Made by a program: the position numbers and the translations under genes
Shown: positions 9,012 through 17,211 of the stretch, piece after piece
How the letters are laid out: the number at the start of each line of letters is the position of its first letter
Numbering within the stretch: the first letter of the stretch is position 1
Notes under the pieces: generated by a model
Databases searched by the model: none
What the model was told of the DNA's origin: nothing
The model's input: the letters and a program-made list of their open reading frames with translations, nothing else
Assembly: GCF_013426915.1 (NCBI RefSeq)
Contig: NZ_AP023180.1
Location: 1,550,001 to 1,614,000, forward strand
Source: Paraburkholderia sp. PGU19
Lineage (GTDB): Bacteria; Pseudomonadota; Gammaproteobacteria; Burkholderiales; Burkholderiaceae
Length of the DNA stretch: 64,000 nt
Reading direction: 5' to 3'

Positions 9012-9880
9012 GGTCGTGAGGATGATGGATCGTTGAAAATACACGCGTGGTCCTGTACGCGCCGCCGCGCCCGGCCTGTGCGGTCGTCGCCGCGGGCGCG
9101 CTGCAGAAAGAGTCTGGTTCGCTCGTGGATGGGATCGTGAAAGAGCTGCCGTGCGCTGCCGTGCTCGACGATCACGCCACCTTCCGTGAAGAACACTTCA
9201 TCGCTGATGTCTTCGGCAAAGCGCATTTCGTGCGTGACGAGCACACAGGTCTGCCCTTCGTCGGCCAGTTCGCCGATCACGTTCAGCACTTCGCCGACCG
9301 TTTCGGGATCGAGCGCCGACGTCACTTCGTCGAACAGGATCAGGTCGGGCCGCATCGCGAGCGTGCGTGCAATCGCGACGCGCTGCTGCTGCCCACCCGA
9401 CAGCGCGCCCGGATAGGCCTTCGCCTTATCGGCGAGACGCACCTTCGCGAGCAGCGCGTGCGCGTCGCTCTCGGCTTCCGCGCGGCTGCGCCCGAGCACG
9501 CGCATCGGCGCGATGATCAGGTTGTCCACCACGTTCAGATGCGGAAACAGGTTGTATTGCTGGAACACAAAACCGATCCGCTTGCGCAGCGCGATGCGTT
9601 GCGCGTCTGTTCTCTGCGCGCGCACGTCGATGCCATCGACGTGAATCTCGCCGCTTTGAGGCGCAACCAGTCCGTTGACACAGCGCAAGATCGTCGACTT
9701 GCCCGAACCTGATGGGCCGATGATCGACACGGCTTGCCCGCGTTGGACGGACAGATCGATGCCATTGAGCACGGGCGTATTGCCGTAGGCGAGGCGCACG
9801 TCGCGCAGCGCCAGCAGCGCGTCTTCCGCGCCGCGTCCCTTCGAGAGCGCTGCCTGTTCATCAATGGCAATGCGGTTCAT
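9008..9880 (-). CDS. polar amino-acid ABC transporter ATPase
   Basis: The 290-residue ATPase shows Walker A GPSGSGKST (near residue 56), the Q-loop FQQYNLFPHL, the signature LSGGQQQR, Walker B LILFDEVTSALDP and the switch VTHEM. This is the pattern of GlnQ/HisP-type importers of amino acids. It is the first large gene of the leftward operon. The only permeases nearby are in the divergent operon, so a complete importer is split over two divergent transcripts. Its start (9878-9880) overlaps the stop of an upstream 43-codon ORF as ATGA, and its GGAGG ribosome site lies within that ORF. The C-terminus carries an unusual basic tail of about 30 residues. Confidence 0.92.
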   Translation of the reverse strand: MNRIAIDEQAALSKGRGAEDALLALRDVRLAYGNTPVLNGIDLSVQRGQAVSIIGPSGSGKSTILRCVNGLVAPQSGEIHVDGIDVRAQRTDAQRIALRKRIGFVFQQYNLFPHLNVVDNLIIAPMRVLGRSRAEAESDAHALLAKVRLADKAKAYPGALSGGQQQRVAIARTLAMRPDLILFDEVTSALDPETVGEVLNVIGELADEGQTCVLVTHEMRFAEDISDEVFFTEGGVIVEHGSARQLFHDPIHERTRLFLQRARGDDRTGRARRRVQDHACIFNDPSSSRP

Positions 9881-10008
9881 ACGGCCTCCGTAGCGAAAGT
9901 GCGCGATGCGTCCGTGCCGACGCTGTCATGCGTGGGCTCCGCGACAGCCGCCGCGTTGAGCGCGAGGCCGATATGCGCTGCACGCTCCGAAAGAATGAGT
10001 GGTGTCAT
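9877..10008 (-). CDS. 43-codon upstream ORF, candidate leader peptide of the sulfur operon
   Basis: This short ORF starts at the ATG at 10006-10008 with an AGGA six bases upstream and ends in an ATGA overlap with the ATPase start. The peptide begins MTPLILSERAAHIGLALNAA. It contains no Cys and only the initiator Met, so simple codon-stalling attenuation by cysteine or methionine is not supported. The ribosome site of the ATPase lies inside the ORF, so translation of the leader would couple to the operon. It may be a leader peptide or a small real protein. I do not recognise a family. Confidence 0.5.
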   Translation of the reverse strand: MTPLILSERAAHIGLALNAAAVAEPTHDSVGTDASRTFATEAV

Positions 10009-10319
10009 CCGCTGTCCTGTCGTCAGTGCTGATCGGCGGAACCAACGCATCGACGTCGAACGCCCACTCAGCAGCCGATCATTCTAGAAACGCGACCGTC
10101 ATTCGCTAACCAACGAATAGACGAAACCATATGCGGCGATCTGCTATGTGCACGAAAGGTCCGCCACTGCATTGAGCGCCGCGCTTCAACGTCTGCGTGC
10201 TTTGCTTAGCAGATTCATTTGGTTTGCCGTGCATCGGGATTCGCATAGCGTATGCCATCGCAGTGGCGCATTGACTGCATCGACGCGTGCGCCCATTCCT
10301 TTCATTTATCCGATCGCTC
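10009..10319. promoter_or_regulatory. divergent promoter region of the sulfur-compound module
   Basis: This 311-bp stretch separates the leader ORF (leftward) from the binding-protein gene (rightward) and must hold the promoters of both operons. It contains AT-richer patches around 10080-10130. I could not assign a convincing -35/-10 pair or a clear operator dyad, and no regulator gene lies next to it. Confidence 0.5.
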
Positions 10320-11171
10320 ATGACATCCAGCAAAGCGGCATATAACAAACGATTCGCGGCTCTCTCTCTGGTTACGGCCCTTTCCACTGCGGTAATCAGC
10401 GCACCCGCTCATGCGGACCAGACGCTCGACAAGATCAATTCGCGCCATGAAATCGCGGTCGGCGTGCTGATTGCGGGCAGCCCGTTCGGCTCGCTCGATC
10501 CGCAAACGCAACAGCCGCGCGGCATGAATGTCGATCTCGCCAACGATATCGGCAAGCGCCTCGGCGTAAAGGTACAACTGGTGTCCGTGCAACCATCGAC
10601 ACGCGTGCAGTTCCTGCAGCAAGGCAAGGTCGATATCCTGATCGCGAACATGGAATTCAACGCGCAGCGCGGCGAAATTCTCGACCACGTGCCGACGCCG
10701 TATTACCGCGTCGGCGGCACGGCCATTACGCTGAAATCGAGTGGCATTACGAAGTGGGAAGACCTGCGCGGCAAGCCCGTGTGCATTTCGCAGGGCAGCA
10801 GTTATATCCGGCCTGTCGTCGAGAAGTACGGTGCCGTGCCGCGCGCGTTCCCCGGCGCGTCCCAATCGCTGCTCGCGCTGCGCGGCGGCAGCTGCGTCGC
10901 GGCAGTGCATGACGCCGCACCGCTACTTTATCCGCTACAGCAGCGTGATCCCGAATGGCGTGACTACCGCACGCTGCAACCGGAACTCGAGCCTGCGCCG
11001 TCGGTGATCTGGGTGCGGCAAGGCGAAAAGGACACGGCAGCGAAGCTCGACGCGATCGTGCGCGACTGGCATCGCACGGGCTGGCTGATCGACGATGAAG
11101 CGAAAAACGGCCTGACGCCGCCTTCGGCGGCGCTGGCCGAATGGCATCACCAATTGCCTGCTGAGCAGTGA
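10320..11171 (+). CDS. amino-acid ABC transporter substrate-binding protein (second paralogue)
   Basis: The 283-residue family-3 binding protein has a signal peptide ending SAPAHA. Its lobes match the paralogue at 4671-5522 (VGVLIAGSPFGSLDP, RVQFLQQGKVDILIANMEF, LALRGGSCVAAVHD, PSVIWVRQGEKD). I chose the ATG at 10320 rather than the GTG at 10287 because the signal peptide starts with its basic residues there. It heads the rightward operon with two permeases immediately downstream. Together with the ATPase at 9008 these make a full polar amino-acid importer. Two paralogous binding proteins in one locus suggest two related ligands or two affinities. Confidence 0.88.
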   Translation: MTSSKAAYNKRFAALSLVTALSTAVISAPAHADQTLDKINSRHEIAVGVLIAGSPFGSLDPQTQQPRGMNVDLANDIGKRLGVKVQLVSVQPSTRVQFLQQGKVDILIANMEFNAQRGEILDHVPTPYYRVGGTAITLKSSGITKWEDLRGKPVCISQGSSYIRPVVEKYGAVPRAFPGASQSLLALRGGSCVAAVHDAAPLLYPLQQRDPEWRDYRTLQPELEPAPSVIWVRQGEKDTAAKLDAIVRDWHRTGWLIDDEAKNGLTPPSAALAEWHHQLPAEQ

Positions 11172-11173
11172 GC

Positions 11174-11917
11174 ATGGCTGATTCGCTTCATGCGTTCATC
11201 GACACCGCCGCGCGCGCCGGACTCGACTATCGCTTTCTGCTAGACGCCTATGAGCGCGTGCCGTTTCTGCACGGGATCGCGGTCAGCATAGAACTGGTCA
11301 TCGCGACGATGTTCGGGAGCGCGCTCGCGGGCCTGTTACTGCTCATCGCGCTGCGTCATCGCCATGCATGGATCGCGGCACCGGCACGCGCCTTCGTCGA
11401 ACTCACGCGCAATACGCCGACGCTGGTCCAACTGTACTGCGCGTTTCTCGTGCTGAACATGCTGATCACACAATGGCTGCGCGAGAGCCACATCGACAAC
11501 CCGTTCAAGCCGTTCTTCTGGGTCGTGCTGGTGTTGTCGCTGCACAAGGGCGCGTTTCATGCGGAAGCATTGCGCGCGGGCTTCGATGCGCTGCCCGTGC
11601 AAACGCTCGAAGGTGCGGCCTCGCTCGGCTTCGACCGCAGGACGCGCTTCTGGCGCATCGAATTGCCGCTGGCGCTTCGCACGGCATTGCCGGCGCTCGT
11701 GAACAATTTCGTCGAACTGGTCAAGGCGACGGCGCTTGCATCGGCGATTGCCGTAGGCGACGTCACGTATCAGTCGATCATGATCTGGACGCAGCGCGAC
11801 AACGTACTCGCGTTGATGATCGTCATTCTGTTGTTCTTTGGTTTGCTGACATGGCTGGTCAGCCTCGCGGGGCGCTGGCTCGAACGACGTTTATGGATTC
11901 CCGGTTATGGCGCCTAG
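11174..11917 (+). CDS. amino-acid ABC transporter permease
   Basis: The 247-residue inner-membrane protein has about five hydrophobic helices and the binding-protein-dependent permease signature (ETLEGAASLGFDRRTRFWRI, the EAA loop that docks on the ATPase, about residues 141-160). NTPTLVQLY just after the second helix is typical of the HisM/GlnP family. The preceding gene ends at 11171. Translation may start at this ATG or at a GTG at 11168 that overlaps the upstream stop as GTGA. It pairs with the next permease, whose start overlaps its end by 11 bp. Confidence 0.9.
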   Translation: MADSLHAFIDTAARAGLDYRFLLDAYERVPFLHGIAVSIELVIATMFGSALAGLLLLIALRHRHAWIAAPARAFVELTRNTPTLVQLYCAFLVLNMLITQWLRESHIDNPFKPFFWVVLVLSLHKGAFHAEALRAGFDALPVQTLEGAASLGFDRRTRFWRIELPLALRTALPALVNNFVELVKATALASAIAVGDVTYQSIMIWTQRDNVLALMIVILLFFGLLTWLVSLAGRWLERRLWIPGYGA

Positions 11918-12752
11918 ATCGGCTGCATCGCCCTTTTCCGATATCGAATCGCACCGCGATGGACGTGCACGCCGCATCACGCGGGCACGCGGACCTGCCC
12001 CTGGCGTCGCCGCCGCGCTCGGCGTGCTGATCGTCGGCGCGCTGCTCTGGACGCTCGCGCCTGACTCGGGCTCACGAGGCGAAACGCTCGCGCGCTTCGT
12101 CGAGTGGACACCCGCGCTCGCGCATGGCTTCGCGTTGAACGTACTGATCAGCGTCGGCGCGGTTTCGATCGGCTCGATCCTCGGTCTCGCGATCGGCGCG
12201 CTCGGACTCGCACCCTCGCTGCCGGGACGCATCGCACGATTCTGGGTTCAGGCTTTTCGCAATGCGCCGTGGCTGGTGCTCGTGTACTTCACGACTTATG
12301 TCTTTCCGTTCGAGTTCACTTTGTTCGGCACGACGTTGCCGTTTCCGGACTGGCTGAAGGTAACGCTCGCACTCGCGTTGCCAGCAAGCGCCAATATCGC
12401 CGAGGTTTTTCGCGGCGCGGTTGTATCGATACCGACGACGCAATGGGAAGCCGCCGGTTCACTGGCATTCTCTCGCGCGCAGATTCTGCGGCATATCGTG
12501 CTACCGCAATGCGTGCGCCGCATGTTGCCACCGTGGATGAATGTCTATGCGATCATCACGATGGGCACCGCGTTATCTTCGCTGGTCGGGATTCACGATC
12601 TGATCGACACGGCGCAGGTAGCAAGCAGCACGGTAGCGAGGTCCAGCTTCACGGTCCTCACCTATCTGGCGACGCTGGTTATTTTCTTTGCCTACTGCTA
12701 TCCAATCTCGCTCTTTACCCGATGGCTCGAGAAGCGGATTGCCAATCCTTAG
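11907..12752 (+). CDS. amino-acid ABC transporter permease
   Basis: The 281-residue permease has a basic cytoplasmic N-terminus of about 35 residues, then about five or six membrane segments and an EAA loop (TQWEAAGSLAFSRAQILRHI, around residue 180). RNAPWLVLVYFTTYVFP corresponds to the conserved RN(T/A)P segment of HisM/GlnP permeases. It overlaps the upstream permease by 11 bp, which indicates coupled synthesis of a heterodimeric channel. It is the last gene of the rightward operon. No strong terminator is obvious after it. Confidence 0.9.
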   Translation: MAPRSAASPFSDIESHRDGRARRITRARGPAPGVAAALGVLIVGALLWTLAPDSGSRGETLARFVEWTPALAHGFALNVLISVGAVSIGSILGLAIGALGLAPSLPGRIARFWVQAFRNAPWLVLVYFTTYVFPFEFTLFGTTLPFPDWLKVTLALALPASANIAEVFRGAVVSIPTTQWEAAGSLAFSRAQILRHIVLPQCVRRMLPPWMNVYAIITMGTALSSLVGIHDLIDTAQVASSTVARSSFTVLTYLATLVIFFAYCYPISLFTRWLEKRIANP

Positions 12753-12853
12753 GGATTGTTGCTCGCAGGGCAGACGCAATGCGATGCGAGGCCACCTCTA
12801 GCCAACTCCACAAAAAATCCGACACGACGGCAGGACCGCACGGCACAATCCTG

Positions 12854-12884
12854 TTGACCCTGCCCTTGGGGTCACCCTCATGCT
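12854..12884 (+). promoter_or_regulatory. MerR-type promoter with long spacer and central dyad
   Basis: A -35 TTGACC (12854-12859) is separated by 19 bp from a weak -10 CATGCT (12879-12884). A perfect dyad TGACCC/GGGTCA (12855-12860 and 12869-12874) sits across the spacer. A 19-bp spacer with an internal dyad is the hallmark of promoters activated by MerR-family regulators. It lies 34 bp upstream of a merR-like gene, so autoregulation is likely. Confidence 0.65.
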
Positions 12885-12918
12885 AACTGGCACTCGTCAA
12901 CTAACAGAGAGGTGACTG

Positions 12919-13947
12919 ATGACTCCTTCCACCCGCTGTCTAACCGCGTCAGAAGCGGCCAGAAGGCTCGGCGTATCCGTCAAGGCGTTACGGCTTTACG
13001 AACAGCAAGGATTGCTACGTCCGGGCCGAACGGCAGCAGGATATCGGTCGTACGGTGACAGCGATATGGCCCGTGCCGCCGAAGTCGTTGGCCTGCGCGC
13101 GCTCGGTCTCAGCCTTGCCGAAGTGGCTCGCGTTCTGGATGGCGATCCCCGAGGTTTGGGTGCCGCATTGGCAGCGCACGAAACGGCACTGGGGAATCAG
13201 GTTCACGCGCTGGTCGCGAGGCTCGACAAGGTGCGAAGGCTCCAGTCCGATCTTGCGCGAGGCCAGTTGCCCGGAGAGGGAGAACTGGCCTCGCTGCTCG
13301 ATCGGACCGGTCCGGGTGTCGGCTTCGAACTGCCGTGGCCTTGGGGCGCGGAATGGTTCGAGTTGCGGGACATTCGCCCCGTGAACTACATCATCGGATC
13401 GCTGGGCAGCGGGAAGACACGGCTCGCGCGGCGCCTCGCGCAATCGCTGGAAGGCGCGGTGTTCCTCGGCCTCGACCGGCTCGACAATGACGGCGCGTCG
13501 GCAGTTGCGTTGCTGAACGGCGATCCCGATCTCGAGTCGCGCGTCGATCAGGCGTTGGCGTGGCTCGTCGATGAAGGCGCAAGCGCGGGCGCTTCGAACG
13601 CGCTGAGCGCTTTGCTCGTCGCGCTGGAAAGTGAAGCGCCTCATGCGCTGATCGTCGATATGATCGAACAGGATCTCGATCGATCCACCCAGGGGGCGCT
13701 GATCACGTATCTGCGCCATCGCGCGAAAACGGCGGGACGACCCGTGTTTCTGCTGACGCGCTCGTCAGCCATCCTGGATCTCGCGTTAGTCGGACCCGAC
13801 GAAGCCATTATTCTTTGCCCCGCTAATCACAGTCCGCCTACGCGCGTGGCACCTTACCCGGGTGCGCCGGGCTACGAGGCTGTCGCCACGTGCCTGGCAT
13901 CGCCCGAGGTGCGCGCGAGAGTCGCGCGCAGTCCGGAAACAGCGTGA
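12919..13947 (+). CDS. MerR-family regulator fused to a P-loop NTPase-like domain
   Basis: The 342-residue protein starts with a MerR winged helix (residues 8-75: LTASEAARRLGVSVKALRLYEQ, then GYRSYGDSDMARAAEVVGLRALG). A helical linker (about 85-115) is followed by a P-loop domain: GSLGSGKT at 160-167 and a Walker B-like ALIVDMIEQ at 243-251. Ordinary MerR proteins are 110-160 residues, so this is a fusion of DNA binding with nucleotide sensing. A strong GAGAGGTGA ribosome site precedes the ATG. The MerR-type promoter at 12854-12884 lies directly upstream and no other gene follows in the same unit, so its target may be itself or a distant gene. The effector is unknown. Confidence 0.85.
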   Translation: MTPSTRCLTASEAARRLGVSVKALRLYEQQGLLRPGRTAAGYRSYGDSDMARAAEVVGLRALGLSLAEVARVLDGDPRGLGAALAAHETALGNQVHALVARLDKVRRLQSDLARGQLPGEGELASLLDRTGPGVGFELPWPWGAEWFELRDIRPVNYIIGSLGSGKTRLARRLAQSLEGAVFLGLDRLDNDGASAVALLNGDPDLESRVDQALAWLVDEGASAGASNALSALLVALESEAPHALIVDMIEQDLDRSTQGALITYLRHRAKTAGRPVFLLTRSSAILDLALVGPDEAIILCPANHSPPTRVAPYPGAPGYEAVATCLASPEVRARVARSPETA

Positions 13948-14094
13948 CGGGGCTATCCTTCAAGCTGAGCTCTCTATCTGACATTCAACCCTCATCGCCA
14001 CCGCTGGACGACATCTAATTGAATGAGTAATCTGTGGGCGCAGGATGACGTTTGTTGGCCACGCCGATCTTGACCTTCGTCCCGGGGAGGACTC

Positions 14095-14406
14095 ATGGAA
14101 GTGAGCACCGAAACGCTTGTCGACATGCTTAGAGAAGTCGAAGCAGTAGATCCCATCGACTACGCGGACCTGCCGTTTGGTGAGCAAGAACTCAAACGCC
14201 TCATTGTCAGTTCGCTCGTTGAACGTCATCACAACGTGGAAACGGGCATGTCCGTCTCCGATATTCATGCGTTGTATCTGCTGAGCACCGCAAAGCTCGT
14301 CCTTGAAAACACCGTGCTCCATGCACGATTGCTGCTTCTTCAAGGACATCAACTCGACATCGAGTCGCTGTTGGCGCCCTTCACCCTCAAAGGCAAGCGA
14401 AGCTAA
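14095..14406 (+). CDS. hypothetical protein, 103 residues
   Basis: The start has an excellent GGGGAGGA ribosome site and codon use matches the neighbours, so this is probably a real gene. The protein is soluble, acidic and predicted helical (ELKRLIVSSLVERHHNVE, LYLLSTAKLVLENTVLHARLLL), with no signal peptide, Cys cluster or recognised motif. It stands alone between the MerR-ATPase gene and the PRC-barrel gene. I cannot assign a function. Confidence 0.65.
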   Translation: MEVSTETLVDMLREVEAVDPIDYADLPFGEQELKRLIVSSLVERHHNVETGMSVSDIHALYLLSTAKLVLENTVLHARLLLLQGHQLDIESLLAPFTLKGKRS

Positions 14407-14613
14407 CTGACAGCACCCGGCCATGGGCGACCTGCCCCACACGCGGTACGGTGCCCGGCCGTTTCCTTTTCCCGTCGACGCTTATGGCTGACGTAGTGGC
14501 CCAAGAGCCGTCCGCGTTTCGGTCCGACTTGCGACTTGCGACTGGTGGCTACCCGCATCCTGCGTGGGCATGCGCATTGCGCTACAGGAAGTCTACCCAT
14601 CAGGAGCAAAATC

Positions 14614-15096
14614 ATGACGCCACTCGACCCCAACACGCAGTCTCAGTCCCAGTCACAATCGGCGGACCAGGGTGCGGGTATTGTCGGCATCGGTGTCGGC
14701 GACGGCCCCGGGCCTGAAGTGATGGCCGCATCCACACTGGATGGCACTAAAGTTGTAACCGCCGACGGCGAGCATGTCGGCAAAATTTCGGACATCATGC
14801 TCGACGTTCGTGACGGGCGGATTGCGTATGCCGTGTTGTCGGAAGGCGGCTTTCTCGGCATGGGAACGACGCTTCACGTCATTCCATGGAGCGCACTGAC
14901 GCTGAACGCCGATGAGAAAGTCTTCCTCGTCAACCTGATGGCAGACGAAATCAAAAACGCGCCCGGATTTGACAAGGACCATTGGCCCTCGATGGCAGAC
15001 CCGCAATGGGGTGCATCCGTCCACCACTACTACCGGCAACAGCCTTACTGGGACACCACGCGCGATGCGATAGAGGAACGGTCCAGCAATCTGTAA
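14614..15096 (+). CDS. PRC-barrel domain protein
   Basis: The 160-residue cytoplasmic protein has a Gln/Ser-rich N-terminal stretch of about 40 residues and then a PRC-barrel (about 50-130: GTKVVTADGEHVGKISDIML, then DGRIAYAVLSEGGFLGMGTT and VIPWSALTL). PRC-barrels occur in photosynthetic reaction centres, RimM and many stress proteins. In Proteobacteria, stand-alone versions like this are often stress-induced. The ATG at 14614 has an AGGAG nine bases upstream; an earlier in-frame start adds 26 residues without support. The precise role is unknown. Confidence 0.82.
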   Translation: MTPLDPNTQSQSQSQSADQGAGIVGIGVGDGPGPEVMAASTLDGTKVVTADGEHVGKISDIMLDVRDGRIAYAVLSEGGFLGMGTTLHVIPWSALTLNADEKVFLVNLMADEIKNAPGFDKDHWPSMADPQWGASVHHYYRQQPYWDTTRDAIEERSSNL

Positions 15097-15133
15097 CTGT
15101 CTGGTCAACCGCTGGCAGCGGGCGCCAGCACGG

Positions 15134-15976
15134 TCAACCGATGAGCCTGCGATACGCGCTGAGGTGCCGCAAGAGCCCCTGCTGGTCGCCGCGGATCTCA
15201 CTGAGCCGGGCAAGGTTGAAATGCGCGTCGGCATGATCGGGGTCGAGCTGGAGGCATCGCTCATAGCCTTCCATCGCCGCCGCGTAGCGTTTCAACTCCT
15301 CCAGAGCGACCGCGCGGTTGAAATGCAACAGCGCATCGTCTGGAAAATGCGCCAGTGCTCGCTCGAACACAGACAGCGCTTCTTCGCAGCGCGTTTCGCT
15401 CTCGCAAAGCAGCACACCGAGATTGGTGTAGGCGTGATAGTGCGGTGCGTCGGCCAACTCGAGCACCTTGCGGTACGCCTGCTCCGCGCCGACGACGTCT
15501 GATCTGGCGAGTTGTTCTGCCAGGGCGAACCATTCCTCGACCTGTTGCGCTTTGCTTCGCAGCGTGCGGGGCGCAGTGTCGAGAAAGGCAACGTCACCCC
15601 GGAGCGGGGCGACCTCGAAATCGAGCAGATGCTGCCCTGACGTCGCGTCCCATTGGGATTGCCCCGTCTTGACCGCAATGGTGTCGCCGACGGCCGTGAT
15701 ACGAATGCCCGAAAGGGGAAGCGCTTCCGGCAGGTCGGCCTTCAGCCTGGCAAGCGCGCGCAAGATCTTGCGGGATGTGATTTTCGCCTCTTGCAGCTGA
15801 AATGCTGTGCGCAGAACGACGACGTCCTGGAACGTAAAGCGCAACTCGTTGCGCCGACCGCGAGAGGGCTCCACGAATCCGGCTGCGATCAGCCCGGAAA
15901 GCACACGTCGCGAAACGCCGAGCAACGATTGAAGGCTGCGCAGCGAGTAATCGTGTGATTGATTGCGGCTGCTCAC
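15134..15976 (-). CDS. MerR-like HTH protein with TPR repeats, coupled to ku
   Basis: The 280-residue protein begins with a MerR-like helix-turn-helix (about residues 10-80: YSLRSLQSLLGVSRRVLSGL, then RFTFQDVVVLRTAFQL). A linker with short beta motifs follows, then at least three tetratricopeptide repeats (about 160-270, for example AHYHAYTNLGVLL-like, ALLHFNRAVALEELKRY and ADAHFNLARLSEIRGD). The start is GTG, overlapping the ku stop as GTGA, so the two proteins are made together. That context suggests a role in, or regulation of, Ku-dependent end joining. This is inference. The TPRs could hold Ku or a partner, and the HTH could bind DNA. Confidence 0.8.
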   Translation of the reverse strand: MSSRNQSHDYSLRSLQSLLGVSRRVLSGLIAAGFVEPSRGRRNELRFTFQDVVVLRTAFQLQEAKITSRKILRALARLKADLPEALPLSGIRITAVGDTIAVKTGQSQWDATSGQHLLDFEVAPLRGDVAFLDTAPRTLRSKAQQVEEWFALAEQLARSDVVGAEQAYRKVLELADAPHYHAYTNLGVLLCESETRCEEALSVFERALAHFPDDALLHFNRAVALEELKRYAAAMEGYERCLQLDPDHADAHFNLARLSEIRGDQQGLLRHLSAYRRLIG

Positions 15977-16908
15977 TTTCGGGCTCGAACCTTTGCCGGC
16001 GGCGCTTCTTTGACTTCGGGCGTCGATGCGGCTCGCCGGGCGGGCCGACGGGGTTTGCTCGCAAGCACCGCGACATCGACAGGAGTAGCCTTCTTCGAAG
16101 CAGGCGTCTTCGCTGGCCCGGTTTTCTTCGTCTTGTTGGCCCCGAGGCTCGCGCGAAGCGCCTCCATCAGATCGATAACCTGGCCGCCCGAGTCCTCGGC
16201 AGGCGCTTCTGGCGACACGATCTGCTTACCGGCGATCTTCCGGTCTATCGCCTCCAGAATCCGCTTCTTTTCCTCGTCTTCGTATGCCGACGGGTCATAG
16301 GCATCTTCTGAAACCTGTTCGATTATCTGCAGCGCGAGTTGCAACTCGGCATCGGTCACGGCTATCTGCTCGATGTGCAAGTCGGCCAGTCCGCGCACTT
16401 CGTCTGCGAACAACAACTGCTGAAAGACCATGCCTTCATCGGCCGGCCGTATCTGCACGATACGGGTCTTGCCCTTGGACGACCATTTGGCCAATGCGCA
16501 GCGTTCGCTTTCTCGCATGGCTTGCTGCAGAAGGCAGTATGGCTTGCCGCCGCGCTTGTCGGGAGCGATGAAGTAGGCTTTGTCGTAATAGAGCGGGTCG
16601 ACTGATTTTTCCGGGACAAAAGAGACAATTTCTACAACGTGCGACGCACCTTCTTCCAGGGCTTTGAGCTCTTCCGGTGCAAAGACGACGAACTGGCCCT
16701 TGTCGAACTCGTATCCCTTCTTCATATCCACTCGCGCCACGACTTCGCCCGTGGCCTCAGAAATATACTGTTGCTTCACGCGGCCGCCCTCCGGCGTCAG
16801 CAGATGGAAGCCGACTCCAGATGCAGTCTCGGTCGCCGAATACAGCTTCACCGGAATGGAGACCAGCCCGAAGGAAAGCGTGAGAGATGCGATTGAACGC
16901 GCTGCCAT
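15973..16908 (-). CDS. ku: Ku-type DNA end-binding protein (NHEJ)
   Basis: The 311-residue protein matches bacterial Ku throughout: the N-terminal SIASLTLSFGLVSIPVKLYSA, the central DKAYFIAPDK(R)GGKPY segment, and the RIVQIRP...LLFADEVR stretch that forms the DNA-encircling bridge. A basic Lys/Ala/Pro tail of about 50 residues follows the core. Bacterial Ku homodimers bind double-strand ends and recruit LigD. No ligD is in the window, so the partner must be elsewhere. I start the gene at the ATG at 16906-16908 because a perfect AGGAGG sits just upstream; the longer reading adds 53 unrelated residues. It overlaps the HTH-TPR gene by four bases. Confidence 0.93.
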   Translation of the reverse strand: MAARSIASLTLSFGLVSIPVKLYSATETASGVGFHLLTPEGGRVKQQYISEATGEVVARVDMKKGYEFDKGQFVVFAPEELKALEEGASHVVEIVSFVPEKSVDPLYYDKAYFIAPDKRGGKPYCLLQQAMRESERCALAKWSSKGKTRIVQIRPADEGMVFQQLLFADEVRGLADLHIEQIAVTDAELQLALQIIEQVSEDAYDPSAYEDEEKKRILEAIDRKIAGKQIVSPEAPAEDSGGQVIDLMEALRASLGANKTKKTGPAKTPASKKATPVDVAVLASKPRRPARRAASTPEVKEAPPAKVRARK

Positions 16909-17211
16909 GACATCCTCCTGGTGGCCGCCGGATGCGGTCGCACGGCTCGTACGAAGATCCGGCTTGTCGACCCGGGCGGCCGGGCGCGGCCTTGACTGGA
17001 TGCCGTGCCGCACCCGTTCGTCGAGCAGTTGAGCACTTGATGTGCCTATTCTACGACCAACCTGCATATCGCCCCTTCAATGGCACGGACCCGCATGAGA
17101 CAAGGTCCATCGGGTAGCGCTCTTGCCGTCTCCGGCATACTGGCGAATAGCCTGGACAATCTCGACTGACTTTGCGTATCGAGCCCAATTTCGACCCGAC
17201 ACCCTCTTCCG

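Noticed and set aside
9877..10008. The 43-codon leader as a Cys- or Met-codon attenuator
   Set aside because: The peptide has no Cys and only the initiator Met, and I see no overlapping terminator/antiterminator stems.
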